Shown here: piece after piece, positions 19,067 to 26,937 of the stretch
Numbering within the stretch: the stretch's first letter is position 1
How the letters are laid out: every line of letters begins with the position of its first letter
DNA from: Saccharopolyspora_D taberi
Lineage (GTDB): Bacteria; Actinomycetota; Actinomycetes; Mycobacteriales; Pseudonocardiaceae
Length of the DNA: 64,000 nt
Assembly: GCF_039534165.1 (NCBI RefSeq)
Contig: NZ_BAAAUX010000001.1
Span: forward strand, 1-64,000
Reading direction: 5' to 3'
Position numbers and translations under genes: made by a program
Notes under the pieces: generated by a model
What the model was told of the DNA's origin: nothing
Seen by the model: only the letters and a program-made list of their open reading frames with translations
Database searches by the model: none

Positions 19067-19590
19067 TCAGCCGGCGTAAACGGGCTGGGTCTGCGGGTTG
19101 AACTCCTCGAACCGGACCTTCTTGGCCGGGTCGGTCCGCGGGTCCTTGATGTCCAGGACGTCCAGGCCCTCCTGGATGCCGCTGGAGTAGATGTGGCCGT
19201 TGTAGTAGTACGCCGACCATGATCCGGCCGTCTGCAGCTTCGCCGGGTCGAACGGCGACCGGTCGAAGAACGCGATCTCCTGCGGCTTGGCCGAGTCGGT
19301 GAAGTCCCACACCGACACGCCGCCCTGGTACCACGCCTGGACCATGATGTCCTTGCCCGGCACCGGGATCAGCGACCCGTTGTGCGCCACGCAGTTCTCC
19401 GTGTCGGTCTGCGGGCGGTCGATCTTGAAGTAGCTGCGGAACTCCAGCTTCGCCTGGTCCCCGGAGCCGACGATGTCGTAGACGCCGTCCGCGCCGCGCT
19501 TCGGGCCGGTCTGCGGGTTGCAGGTCGGCGCGCTGCCGCCACCGAGCTCGTCGGTGAACACGACCTTGGTGCCCTCGTTGTTGAACGTCG
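19067..19590 (-). pseudogene. LVIVD-repeat protein, 3' part (cut off by prophage)
   Basis: The C-terminal 170 or so residues of a secreted LVIVD-repeat protein. Host sequence starts at the att core and reads in frame TFNNEGTKVVFTDELGGG to the stop, including the blade motif GGVSVWDFTD. It has no start codon or ribosome-binding site of its own; any upstream extension is phage DNA. The matching 5' part lies 39.5 kb away at 59107-60063. Joined across the 8-bp core they form one 1,473-nt frame, so excision would repair the gene. Confidence 0.92.
19583..19590. other. attL core (GAACGTCG)
   Basis: Eight bases shared with attR at 59107-59114. Host LVIVD sequence lies to the left, phage sequence to the right. 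In the reconstructed attP the core sits in CGACG-AA-CGTCG, making AA the probable crossover dinucleotide. Confidence 0.85.
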
Positions 19591-19626
19591 ATGGAGTCAA
19601 AACACCAACGGACGGAGGAACACCAG

Positions 19627-20289
19627 GTGAACGTCCCCACCACCCCACCGATGCACTACGCGCCGCAGGTCGCGCCGCGCAACGGCTTCGGAACCACCGC
19701 GCTCGTGCTCGGCATCACCGGCGCCGTGCTCGCCCTGGTGCCAATCGTCGGCGTGATCGCGTGGCCGCTGGTCATCCTCGGGCTGATCTTCGGCATCCTC
19801 GGAATGCAGCGGGCGCGCACCGGTGCCGCGACGAACAAGGGTGCGGCCATCGCCGGCACCGCCACGTCGGCGCTCGGACTGCTGATCTGCATCGTCTGGG
19901 CGGTGTCGTTCGCCGGTGCGGTGGCCACCACTCCGCCGGCCACGATGCCGCTGCCGACGCCACCGGGGCTGCCCGCGGAGGTTGTCTCGCCGAGCGTGGC
20001 GGACGAACCGTCAAAGACGCTCCCCGTGCCGACGCCGAAGGCGGGCACGATCAGCGGTAGCGGCACCTTCCTGGTCGGCGTCGATATCGAGCCGGGCACC
20101 TACCGCTCGGCCGGTCCGCTCGCGTCGGTGATCCCGAATTGCTACTGGGCGCGGCACAAGGATGCGTCCGGCGACATGCTCTCGATCATCGCGAACGCCA
20201 ACTCGCAGGGGCCGGCGGTCGTCAAGATCGCCGCGAGCGACGGCGCGTTCGAGACCAACGGGTGCCAGACCTGGGAGCAGGTGAAGTAG
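19627..20289 (+). CDS. DUF4190-like membrane protein with secreted C-terminal domain
   Basis: 220 residues. A Pro-rich head is followed by two membrane helices (about 15-75) of the DUF4190 type with the motif LGIFGILGMQRART-like turn. A Thr/Pro linker and an extracellular domain (from about 140) of the kind GSGTFLVGVDIEPGTYRS...NCYW...NGCQTW with two Cys come last. Domains of the last type are common in actinomycete surface proteins. GTG 19627 has GGAGGA 7 nt upstream. It is the first phage gene inside attL and is likely expressed in the lysogen, changing the cell surface. Confidence 0.8.
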   Translation: MNVPTTPPMHYAPQVAPRNGFGTTALVLGITGAVLALVPIVGVIAWPLVILGLIFGILGMQRARTGAATNKGAAIAGTATSALGLLICIVWAVSFAGAVATTPPATMPLPTPPGLPAEVVSPSVADEPSKTLPVPTPKAGTISGSGTFLVGVDIEPGTYRSAGPLASVIPNCYWARHKDASGDMLSIIANANSQGPAVVKIAASDGAFETNGCQTWEQVK

Positions 20290-20570
20290 TGGCCGCGTCG
20301 AGTCGGCGGCGAGCTGATGCCGTCACGCTGCTAGCGATCCTCGCGATGTGCGCGCTCGCAGGTGCGGCGATGTGGTACGCCGTGCAGCACGTACCGACGG
20401 ACGGCATCCGGACCGTGACGCAGGTTCGGGACGCGAAACCGCCGCTCGACGCGTTCGAAGCCGTGTATGCCTCGCTCGCGGTTGGGATGATCGCCGCGCA
20501 CTACATCGTCCGGCTGACGCTCGACGAGCGGCGGGAGCGTCGCAAGGCGCGACGCGCGGCGGCGAGGTAG
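20289..20570 (+). CDS. Small two-helix membrane protein
   Basis: 93 residues with two hydrophobic segments (about 11-30 and 55-75) and a very basic C-terminal tail (ERRERRKARRAAAR). GTG 20289 overlaps the previous stop by one base (TAGTG), so the two are co-translated. Function unknown; the pair looks like a surface or superinfection-related moron. Confidence 0.7.
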   Translation: MAASSRRRADAVTLLAILAMCALAGAAMWYAVQHVPTDGIRTVTQVRDAKPPLDAFEAVYASLAVGMIAAHYIVRLTLDERRERRKARRAAAR

Positions 20571-20584
20571 GGAGGAAGCAGGAG

Positions 20585-20613
20585 CGCCCCCGGCACCACG
20601 GATGCCGGGGGCG
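20585..20613. terminator. Bidirectional terminator
   Basis: Perfect 11-bp GC stem (20585-20595 with 20603-20613) between the convergent membrane-protein and DUF397 genes, followed by TTT on the + strand. Confidence 0.9.
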
Positions 20614-20627
20614 TTTCGCTGTGCTCG

Positions 20628-20819
20628 TCAGGCGCCGAAGCGGCCCGATTTCACTGCTCCGATGAACGAGGACCACTGCTCGGTGGTGGTGGTGAAGTAG
20701 CCGGCGGCGCGGTTCTTGGTGTCGCGGACCGCGGCGCCGGTACCAACCCGGCCAACCTCTACGCAATCGCCCTGGTTGCCGCTGTGCGTGCTCTTACGCC
20801 AACCGGTGGGGGTCGTCAT
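20628..20819 (-). CDS. DUF397 protein
   Basis: 63 residues with the family signature WRKSTHSGNQGDCVEVG and the closing W-S-FI-AVKSGRF. In streptomycetes such small proteins partner an XRE regulator encoded next door (abaA/whiJ-type loci). Here the start overlaps the stop of the XRE/DUF5753 gene by 4 nt (ATGA), so the pair is one operon. Confidence 0.92.
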   Translation of the reverse strand: MTTPTGWRKSTHSGNQGDCVEVGRVGTGAAVRDTKNRAAGYFTTTTEQWSSFIGAVKSGRFGA

Positions 20820-21661
20820 CCTGTGTGCTCCAACCTGTCTGCTATCTCGGCGATGAGCGCCGCGCTATCGTCGGCGTTCATCGCAGCCGCGCGCAGCGTA
20901 TCCGCCGCGGCCTGGTAATCGTCTACGTCCCTGGCATCGGTGATAGTGGTACTTGATCTGTAGTGCTCCAACTGCACGACCGGTTTGGTTCGGTCGAACT
21001 CGATAAGCACGAACGGACCTTCGAGCGCCGGCGTGTACCGCCGGTCGGCGGGTAGGACCTGAACCGTCACGTTGTCCAGATCAGCCCACTTTGCCAGCTG
21101 CCGCAGCTGATCAATCATCACGTCGTCGGCACATGGCGGATGACGTAGCGCTTGCTCGCCGATGATGGCGCAGAACTCGACGGGGTTTCGGCGACGGATA
21201 ATGACGTCGCGTCGGCCGAGCCTGTAGGTGACGCGCTGATCGGCTTCACCGCGGGTCGCCCCGGCGCCGATCATGATCGATCGAGCGTAGTCCGAGGTCT
21301 GTAGCAGTCCAGGAACCAAGAGCGGCTGAACGTTCGTGATCCGGCGGGCCGTGCGCTCGTACTCCGTGAGCGCCGCCAACTGCCGTTCAATGCCTGGCGC
21401 CACCCAGTTCGGATCGCCGGCGTCCCGTGCCAATTCGAGCAGCCGATCACGCTCCGGTCCGGTGACGCCGAGGATGCCCAGCACTGCGCCCGTGTCGGCT
21501 TCGCTTGGCGTCAGCCTGCCGTTTTCCCATCGGGAAACGTGCGTGTGGGATCGGCCAAGCTGCGCGCCGAGCTGATGCGTGGTCAGTCCAGCGTTCTTGC
21601 GTGCCTGTCGAAGCTCGGCGCCGAGTTGCCGCGCGCGAGGCGTGTCCGCGGTGCTAGCCAT
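20816..21661 (-). CDS. XRE regulator with DUF5753 domain
   Basis: 281 residues: an N-terminal XRE HTH (about 10-65, GLTTHQLGAQLGRSHTHVSRWENG) and a C-terminal DUF5753 domain (about 95-275) with the typical FVLIEFDRTKPVVQLEH stretch. By family it is a DNA-binding regulator that works with the DUF397 protein encoded immediately downstream. It is distinct from the phage immunity repressor at the other end. A palindromic site upstream (21727-21738) may be its operator. Confidence 0.92.
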   Translation of the reverse strand: MASTADTPRARQLGAELRQARKNAGLTTHQLGAQLGRSHTHVSRWENGRLTPSEADTGAVLGILGVTGPERDRLLELARDAGDPNWVAPGIERQLAALTEYERTARRITNVQPLLVPGLLQTSDYARSIMIGAGATRGEADQRVTYRLGRRDVIIRRRNPVEFCAIIGEQALRHPPCADDVMIDQLRQLAKWADLDNVTVQVLPADRRYTPALEGPFVLIEFDRTKPVVQLEHYRSSTTITDARDVDDYQAAADTLRAAAMNADDSAALIAEIADRLEHTG

Positions 21662-21726
21662 GCACCAAATCGTATCGGACCGGTACGCGGGGTCGGGTGA
21701 TTACTCGATCAGCTCATTGACAGCAT

Positions 21727-21738
21727 GGTGCATGCACC
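21727..21738. promoter_or_regulatory. Palindromic operator candidate GGTGCATGCACC
   Basis: A perfect 12-bp palindrome in the 177-bp spacer between the XRE gene and the divergent zinc-finger gene. The half-site TGCACC recurs nearby at about 21660 and 21752, once overlapping the XRE start codon. This is consistent with autoregulation by the XRE protein. Confidence 0.55.
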
Positions 21739-21838
21739 GAGAAGATGTTCATGCACCAACCACCGAGTGTGAGGAACTGGCCGCGGACAGTGCACCGAGG
21801 CTAGCGCACACCGCAAACCAGGCAGCCGGGGGTGAACG

Positions 21839-22063
21839 ATGTACCAACCGCATCCGTTCCACTGGATTCCGGCGCAGGGCAAACGCCACGCCAGTAGCGA
21901 GAGCTACCCCGCGGGAGTGCAGGGGTATCCCGACGGAAGCGAAGTTTCGATGCTCTGCGAACAGAAGCTCGCCGCAGACAACAGCCCCCTTGCATGGCTG
22001 TGGGACACCTGCGAGCCGTGCAACGTGGCGGCACACCTGCTCGCGGCAGGGGCGGCGGTCTGA
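21839..22063 (+). CDS. Small actinobacterial zinc-finger protein
   Basis: 74 residues. The pattern PHPFHWIPAQGKRHA, a CEQKL turn and WLWDTCEPCNVAAH near the end matches the short zinc-finger family often found beside DUF397/XRE pairs in Pseudonocardiales. Likely zinc ligands are Cys55, Cys69 and Cys72 type positions with nearby His. It diverges from the XRE gene and may share its operator. Confidence 0.75.
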   Translation: MYQPHPFHWIPAQGKRHASSESYPAGVQGYPDGSEVSMLCEQKLAADNSPLAWLWDTCEPCNVAAHLLAAGAAV

Positions 22064-22275
22064 TGGACACCTGCACCGCCGCGCAGCTCGCCAAGGCGAT
22101 CAATGCCGCTGGATTCATGCTCGCCAACTCACTCAATGACGTGCGCGCCGGCCGCTACGGCTCCGCCGATCTGCACGCAATCGCCGACGGACTCGAATCG
22201 CTCGTCGGTGAACTGCGCGCCGCTGCCGATCCGCCGGCGGTCATCGACATGTCGCGCTCCGAGCGCGACGAGTAG
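22063..22275 (+). CDS. Small hypothetical protein
   Basis: 70 residues, helical, with one Cys. ATG 22063 overlaps the stop of the zinc-finger gene by one base (TGATG), which shows co-translation. No family recognised; probably part of the same regulatory cassette. Confidence 0.65.
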   Translation: MDTCTAAQLAKAINAAGFMLANSLNDVRAGRYGSADLHAIADGLESLVGELRAAADPPAVIDMSRSERDE

Positions 22276-22396
22276 ACCCGGCTCGGTGCTGTGACCCCCG
22301 ACCGGCACCGAGTCGTCCGGCCTGGTCTGACGCGAACCCCCAGCGCGCCAGGCCAGGCCGGAATCCAAACGCGAGAGCAAAGGCAAGGGCTGAACG

Positions 22397-22813
22397 ATGA
22401 CAAACCCGTACCTTCCCCCCTCGCACAGCGATCGTGACGTGCACTGGCACGCCTACATCGAACGGTGCTGCGGCGCGCCAGGTGTGCACTCGACGCGAGA
22501 CGAACGTCTTGCCCAGCAACCAGAAGAGACCTTTCGGACGCCGGAAGGTGCGGCGGAATGGGTCGGCGCGATGGTCGCCGCCTACGCCCGCAAAGACGAA
22601 GTGCGGTTGATCGGTCCGATGGGCGGGGTGGGCCAGGTCGGCGACCCCGATCACGTGATGCACGAGCGGCGCGAATCGCTCGTGATTCTGCTCCGCGGAG
22701 ATAGCCACTACGTGGATTTCCGCGGTGAAACCGGCCGCGTTCACCTGTGGGTGGAAGCGGTCACCCCCGATGAATGTAAGGAGGACATCGTTCACGATGG
22801 CGACGACCAGTAG
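22397..22813 (+). CDS. Hypothetical protein
   Basis: 138 residues, acidic, with a central WVGAMVAAYARKDEVRLIGP segment and a beta-rich C-terminal half. It follows a 121-nt spacer without other features and overlaps the next gene by 17 nt. I do not recognise the family. Confidence 0.65.
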   Translation: MTNPYLPPSHSDRDVHWHAYIERCCGAPGVHSTRDERLAQQPEETFRTPEGAAEWVGAMVAAYARKDEVRLIGPMGGVGQVGDPDHVMHERRESLVILLRGDSHYVDFRGETGRVHLWVEAVTPDECKEDIVHDGDDQ

Positions 22814-23021
22814 GGGCGATACCGTCGAGCTGACCGACCTACCCGGGTTGCTCGACGATCTCGCCGAATACCTGCTCACGCGGGGCGTCGAGGTGCCGAC
22901 ACCAGGTACCCCGGCGCAGCCGCCGAGCATGGGATCGTGCCCGGCAGGGGGCGATCACGCGCCGATCCCGATTCAGGGCGGCGGCGGCAACCAGTGCGCG
23001 AAGTGCGGCGCATCGTGCTGA
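22797..23021 (+). CDS. Small protein with C-terminal zinc knuckle
   Basis: 74 residues ending in HAPIPIQGGGGNQCAKCGASC, a CxxC-type metal site. ATG 22797 is fixed by a strong AAGGAGG site inside the end of the previous gene. Last gene of the rightward left-end group; a terminator follows. Confidence 0.7.
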   Translation: MATTSRGDTVELTDLPGLLDDLAEYLLTRGVEVPTPGTPAQPPSMGSCPAGGDHAPIPIQGGGGNQCAKCGASC

Positions 23022-23146
23022 GGTGCGCCGGTCAGGAACGGGCATTCCCGACCGGCGCGGCGGGTAACTGACAGAGCCACCCGCCCGACACGGTAGCCGT
23101 CGACCTGCCAACGAAGCCAGGTCGACGGCCACCGGAAACACGAAAG

Positions 23147-23177
23147 CGCCCCCGCACCCATCACGGGTGCGGGGGCG
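23147..23177. terminator. Bidirectional terminator ending the late operon
   Basis: Perfect 13-bp GC stem (23147-23159 with 23165-23177), 5-nt loop, TT on the + side. It lies between the rightward cassette and the leftward holin gene and ends both transcripts. Confidence 0.92.
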
Positions 23178-23186
23178 TTCTCGCGA

Positions 23187-23486
23187 TCAGCCACGCGGAG
23201 GCGTGGCGGTGCCGGCAGCGTGCCGGCCGGTCGTCGCCGGCGGGTAGGTGGGCGGGACGTTCGAGCCGAGCACGATCCGCGTCAGCCACGGCGGCATGTG
23301 CGGTTCCAGCCGGCGCAGGCCGGCGTAGACCGCGGCGAGCACCAGCGGCACCACCAGCGTCGGGCCGGCGTCGCCGAGCGCGTCGACGAGCCAGCCGGGG
23401 GCGCCGGCGGTGACGGCGTAGGCCACCAGGGCAGCCCAGACCGCCGGAACGGTCGTGCGGAGCCATGACGTGAGCTGGTCAGACAC
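23187..23486 (-). CDS. Phage holin
   Basis: 99 residues: a short N terminus, two hydrophobic helices (about 11-30 and 40-60) joined by a short loop, then a basic and Pro-rich tail. Size, topology and position directly after the amidase gene identify it as the holin that opens the membrane for the endolysin. GTG 23486 lies 7 nt after the amidase stop, with GAAGTGA as ribosome-binding site. Confidence 0.82.
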   Translation of the reverse strand: MSDQLTSWLRTTVPAVWAALVAYAVTAGAPGWLVDALGDAGPTLVVPLVLAAVYAGLRRLEPHMPPWLTRIVLGSNVPPTYPPATTGRHAAGTATPPRG

Positions 23487-23492
23487 GGGGCA

Positions 23493-24452
23493 TCACTTCC
23501 ACTTCGCATCGATCTCGACGGACAGGGACAGGTCGCAATCGGACCGGTAGACCACGCAGACCTGCGTAGCGGCGGCCGGAATCGGCCACGACTGCCGGTC
23601 GTTCGCCACGAGGGTGTACGGACCCTGCAAGCCGTACTTGCGGCCAGGCTTCCCGTCTGCCTGCCAGTCCTCGCACGCGTAGACCTCGCGAACCTCGACG
23701 TTCTCGCCGGCGACCAGCGAGACGAACAGCTCGCCATCGGTGCCGGTCACGCGGCCGAACTTCGGCGGGATCGCCGCGGCGAAGGTGCGCACGCGGTCGG
23801 GGCTTCGGGGAATGGTGTAGCCGAACGCCGAGTCGCCACCGGAGTACCGGCGCACGAGATCGAACAGCTCGTTCGTGGTGGCCATGTCGAGTTCCTGTTC
23901 TCCGCTGGCAACAGCGGCTCGAAAGAGGGTCATGTCGACGCGGCCGGGGTCGATTTTCCCGGTCACGCTGGTTTCCTTGTGGCCGCGCGCGTGCTCGGCG
24001 GACAGGCCGAGGTGGTCGAGGACGGCGCGGGTCGCACGGACGGCGGCGGCGTACTGCTCGGGGCTCGGCCCTTGGTTGACGCCCTGGTAGTCCCACTCAA
24101 ACCCGACGTACAAGGTGTTGCCGTCGCCGGCGGGGCACGGGCCGGACGCCTTCGCTTGGCCGGCGTGGTTGGCGCGGCCGGCCGAGATCAGGTGTACGAC
24201 GCCGTCGTATCCGATGACGCCATGGCACAGCGGGCCGGCGAGGTCCGGCCGGCCTCGGACGCACAGGTCGACGGTCGGCGCCGGCCGTTCGTAGCTGGCG
24301 GTGGTGGCGGTGTGGTGTTCGAGCACACCCACGGGTTCCCACGGGAGGGCGCCGGCGTAGGGGCTGGTGCGTTCGCGCCACCCGGGGGTTTCGACGACGT
24401 GCAGGCCGGCGCCGCGTAGGACGTCGGCGAGCCACACCAGGGGGAGAGCCAT
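23493..24452 (-). CDS. Endolysin, N-acetylmuramoyl-L-alanine amidase
   Basis: 319 residues. An Amidase_2/PGRP-type catalytic domain (about 25-180) has zinc ligands in GVLEHHTAT (His46 or His47) and GHKETSVTGKIDPG (His158). It cuts the bond between N-acetylmuramate and the stem peptide. The C-terminal region (from about 190) is unrelated and likely binds the cell wall. An internal ATG at 23885 (residue 190, MATTNELFD) has AGGA 8 nt upstream and might give a separate C-terminal product. ATG 24452 with GAGG upstream is the true start; the longer frame upstream is antisense-like. Confidence 0.9.
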   Translation of the reverse strand: MALPLVWLADVLRGAGLHVVETPGWRERTSPYAGALPWEPVGVLEHHTATTASYERPAPTVDLCVRGRPDLAGPLCHGVIGYDGVVHLISAGRANHAGQAKASGPCPAGDGNTLYVGFEWDYQGVNQGPSPEQYAAAVRATRAVLDHLGLSAEHARGHKETSVTGKIDPGRVDMTLFRAAVASGEQELDMATTNELFDLVRRYSGGDSAFGYTIPRSPDRVRTFAAAIPPKFGRVTGTDGELFVSLVAGENVEVREVYACEDWQADGKPGRKYGLQGPYTLVANDRQSWPIPAAATQVCVVYRSDCDLSLSVEIDAKWK

Positions 24453-24457
24453 AGGGG

Positions 24458-25273
24458 TTACCTCGGTTCGTCGGGGGTGGTTGGGGAAGTGGAGCCGGGT
24501 TCGACGCAGCCGACGCCGTCGTACGTGGTGCCGCTGGGCGAGAGCAGCAGCACGGGGCGCAGCTCGTATCCCGCGGGGCAATCCGGGCCGGGTTCGCCGC
24601 GGTCGCCCTTCTCGCCCTTCTCGCCTTGCGGGCCAGGCTCGCCGGGCGGGCCGGGCGGCAGCGGCCCGACGTCCGCTGTGCTGCCGTCGGAATAGGTCAC
24701 CAGCAGCCGGCCGCCGGTGGTGTCGACCGCGGCCACACCGCGGCCGTCGGTGCCGTCTTGCCCGTCGGTGCCGGGTTCGCCTTGCGGACCGGCGGGGCCG
24801 ACGATGCGGCCTACGGTGTCGCGGGTGCCGTCGGAGTAGATGACCAGCAGATCAACGCCTTGCACGGTGGTGGCGGTGATGCTGCGGCCGGTGGCGCCGT
24901 CGCGGCCGGTGACCGGTCCGAGGTCCCGTCGGGTGCCGTCGGTGTAGGTGACGACCAGGTGCCCGTTGTCGATGCTTGTCGAGGCGATGCCGCGAGGCAC
25001 GGCGGGCGGGTTGGGCTGTTGGGCGATCCTGTCGGCCGACAGGCACGCGGCGCCGAGCCGGGCCGCGGCGTCGCCACCCTGCGCGCACACGCGGGCCACG
25101 TCGTCGGCGAGCTGGTCAAGGGTGCGTTCTGCGGATGCGGCGCGCCCGGTCTGCTGCTCGGCCTGCTGTGTGCGGGCGCCGAGCGTCAGGGTGAGCCACC
25201 CGACCCAGCAGACGAGCAGCACGAGCACGGCGACGCGTGCCCGCGCCCAGGTCATCCACTTCGGTCGAGTCAT
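24458..25273 (-). CDS. Collagen-like phage protein with N-terminal membrane anchor
   Basis: 271 residues: a hydrophobic segment (about 12-33), a short helical region, two beta-rich repeats (HLVVTYTDGTRRDLGPV; LLVTYSDGSTADVGP), and two Gly-X-Y stretches (about 160-180 and 208-232, GPPGEPGPQGEKGEKG). Collagen-like repeats are common in phage tail fibres. The membrane anchor and a place beside the lysis genes suggest instead a surface or virion-associated accessory protein. Its start overlaps the previous stop by 4 nt. Confidence 0.8.
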   Translation of the reverse strand: MTRPKWMTWARARVAVLVLLVCWVGWLTLTLGARTQQAEQQTGRAASAERTLDQLADDVARVCAQGGDAAARLGAACLSADRIAQQPNPPAVPRGIASTSIDNGHLVVTYTDGTRRDLGPVTGRDGATGRSITATTVQGVDLLVIYSDGTRDTVGRIVGPAGPQGEPGTDGQDGTDGRGVAAVDTTGGRLLVTYSDGSTADVGPLPPGPPGEPGPQGEKGEKGDRGEPGPDCPAGYELRPVLLLSPSGTTYDGVGCVEPGSTSPTTPDEPR

Positions 25274-25593
25274 GCGTTCCCCCGTCGTGCCTGCGCCGCG
25301 GCGTCCTCCGCGTGCCAGCGGGCGCGGCGTTCGTCGTCGAGCTTCTGCGCGAGCTCGTCGGTGCGGCGCTCTTGCGCGTCGAGTCGTTCGCGAAGTTCGG
25401 CGAGCTCGGCGTCATGCGCGGTGTTGATCCGGTCGAGCTCGGCGGCGTGCCGCGCTTCGGCGTCGGCGAGTGCCTGCCGGTAGTCGGTGCGGTCGCTGCT
25501 CGCGTGCCGCATGACGAAGAACAGGAGGGCGAGCAGGACGCCGCCGATACCGGCCTGTGGTGCGACGGTGGCCAGGATTCCGGCGACGTCCAC
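25270..25593 (-). CDS. Membrane-anchored coiled-coil protein
   Basis: 107 residues: one N-terminal helix in the membrane (about 14-31) followed by a long charged coiled coil (35-100). Such proteins sit beside holin and endolysin in many actinophages and may act as a second holin or as a spanin-like partner. GTG 25593 has GAAAGGGGG upstream. Confidence 0.72.
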   Translation of the reverse strand: MDVAGILATVAPQAGIGGVLLALLFFVMRHASSDRTDYRQALADAEARHAAELDRINTAHDAELAELRERLDAQERRTDELAQKLDDERRARWHAEDAAAQARRGNA

Positions 25594-25611
25594 GCGCGCC
25601 CCCTTTCGTGA

Positions 25612-26934
25612 TCAGGCGAGGGCGAACCAGAACAGTTGATTTGCGCGGGTCCACACGCCCGACGTCATGTTCAGTGACGCCGGCGGCGGGTAGGTCTGGC
25701 CGCCCTGGTACACCGAGTACGGCTGTTCGCCGATGAGCAGCTGGGCACCGGTGCCGGTCGGCGTCGAGGACAGCCGCGGCGATGTGGTCCAGCCCGTGAC
25801 GATCAGGCACAGCGCCACGTACTGGCCTTCGGTGATCGCCAGGCTGCCGATGCTGATGTGCCGGACGCCGGTGGCGTTGACGTGCTCGACGCCGAAGCGG
25901 AACACCCGCTCGGTCAGTGCCGCAAGCGAGCTTCCGGTGTAGACCTTGACGTCGAACGTGCCCGTACCGCCGGCAGCGGCAGAGGTGACGCAGAACCGCA
26001 TTTCGCTCGCGGTGAACGTCTTGGTACTGCGGGTGGCGACCGCGGTCATGAACCCGTTGGACACAGATTCGCCCCATTGGCAGTCGGATCTCTGGTGCGA
26101 GCTGATCACGTCGCCGTAGAGCGCGGTATCACTGGCCGTGGTGGGAACCAGGTTCGTCGCGGCGGTTTCGAGGGTGGTGACCCGCCCCGACAGGGTGGTG
26201 ACGCTGCTCGTGGTGGCCTTCGCGTCGAGTGCGGCCTGTAGGCCGGTCACGTCGCTGATGGCGTGGGTGTGTGCGGCCGGGGTCGGCGTGGTCGGCGACC
26301 AGGTGCCGCCGGAGTAGGTGAGCACCTGTCCTGTGGTGGCGCCGGTCGTGGTGACGTCGGTCAGCTCGTCCAGCGTGGTCGCGCCGCCACCTTCGCCGCC
26401 GCCGGTGTTGTCGGTGCCCGGCGCCCATCCGGTGCCGGTGTATTTGAGCACCTGCCCGGAGATTGCACCCGTGGTGTCGACGTCGGGAAGGTCGCCGAGC
26501 GCGGGCGCCGGCGCGGTCTCCAACGTGTCGATTCGGGTATCGAGCGCGTCGGTGGTCGTGGTGTCCGCCTTGCCTGCGAGCGCGGTGGACAGGCCGGTCA
26601 CGTCGGACTGTGCGTGCGTGTGCGTGGCGTTGGCCTTGCCCGCGAGCGTCGACGACAGGCCGGTGATGTCGGACTGCGCGTGCGTGTGGCTCGCCGGCGT
26701 CGGCAAGCCGTTGACCCACCCGGACGCGTTGCGGATCACGGCCTGACCGGTCGCCGGCGTGGTGATCGTGACGTCGGTCAGATCGTCCAGCGCCGGCGGT
26801 GGCGCGGATTCGAGATCGTCGAGCCGGTTCCCGTGCGCGTCGAGCAACGGGCCGTAGCCGTTGGACTGGTCGATCAGGGCGTTTTGCGCGGCGGATTCGA
26901 GGTTGCCGCCTGCGGGCACGTACGGAATGGTCAC
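25612..26934 (-). CDS. Tail fibre protein with HTH-x-DVTGL repeats
   Basis: 440 residues. The shaft region (about 45-260) is built of repeated blocks: LDDLTDV, LGDLPDV and LDELTDV followed by TGQV-Y-G-GW, and four HTHAQSDVTGL/HTHAISDVTGL blocks. The HxH motif is known to bind iron in trimeric phage fibres. The C-terminal domain (about 280-440) has no repeats and is probably the receptor-binding head. It follows the large tail-tip gene and is the last structural gene before the lysis block. Confidence 0.85.
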   Translation of the reverse strand: MTIPYVPAGGNLESAAQNALIDQSNGYGPLLDAHGNRLDDLESAPPPALDDLTDVTITTPATGQAVIRNASGWVNGLPTPASHTHAQSDITGLSSTLAGKANATHTHAQSDVTGLSTALAGKADTTTTDALDTRIDTLETAPAPALGDLPDVDTTGAISGQVLKYTGTGWAPGTDNTGGGEGGGATTLDELTDVTTTGATTGQVLTYSGGTWSPTTPTPAAHTHAISDVTGLQAALDAKATTSSVTTLSGRVTTLETAATNLVPTTASDTALYGDVISSHQRSDCQWGESVSNGFMTAVATRSTKTFTASEMRFCVTSAAAGGTGTFDVKVYTGSSLAALTERVFRFGVEHVNATGVRHISIGSLAITEGQYVALCLIVTGWTTSPRLSSTPTGTGAQLLIGEQPYSVYQGGQTYPPPASLNMTSGVWTRANQLFWFALA

Positions 26935-26937
26935 GGG

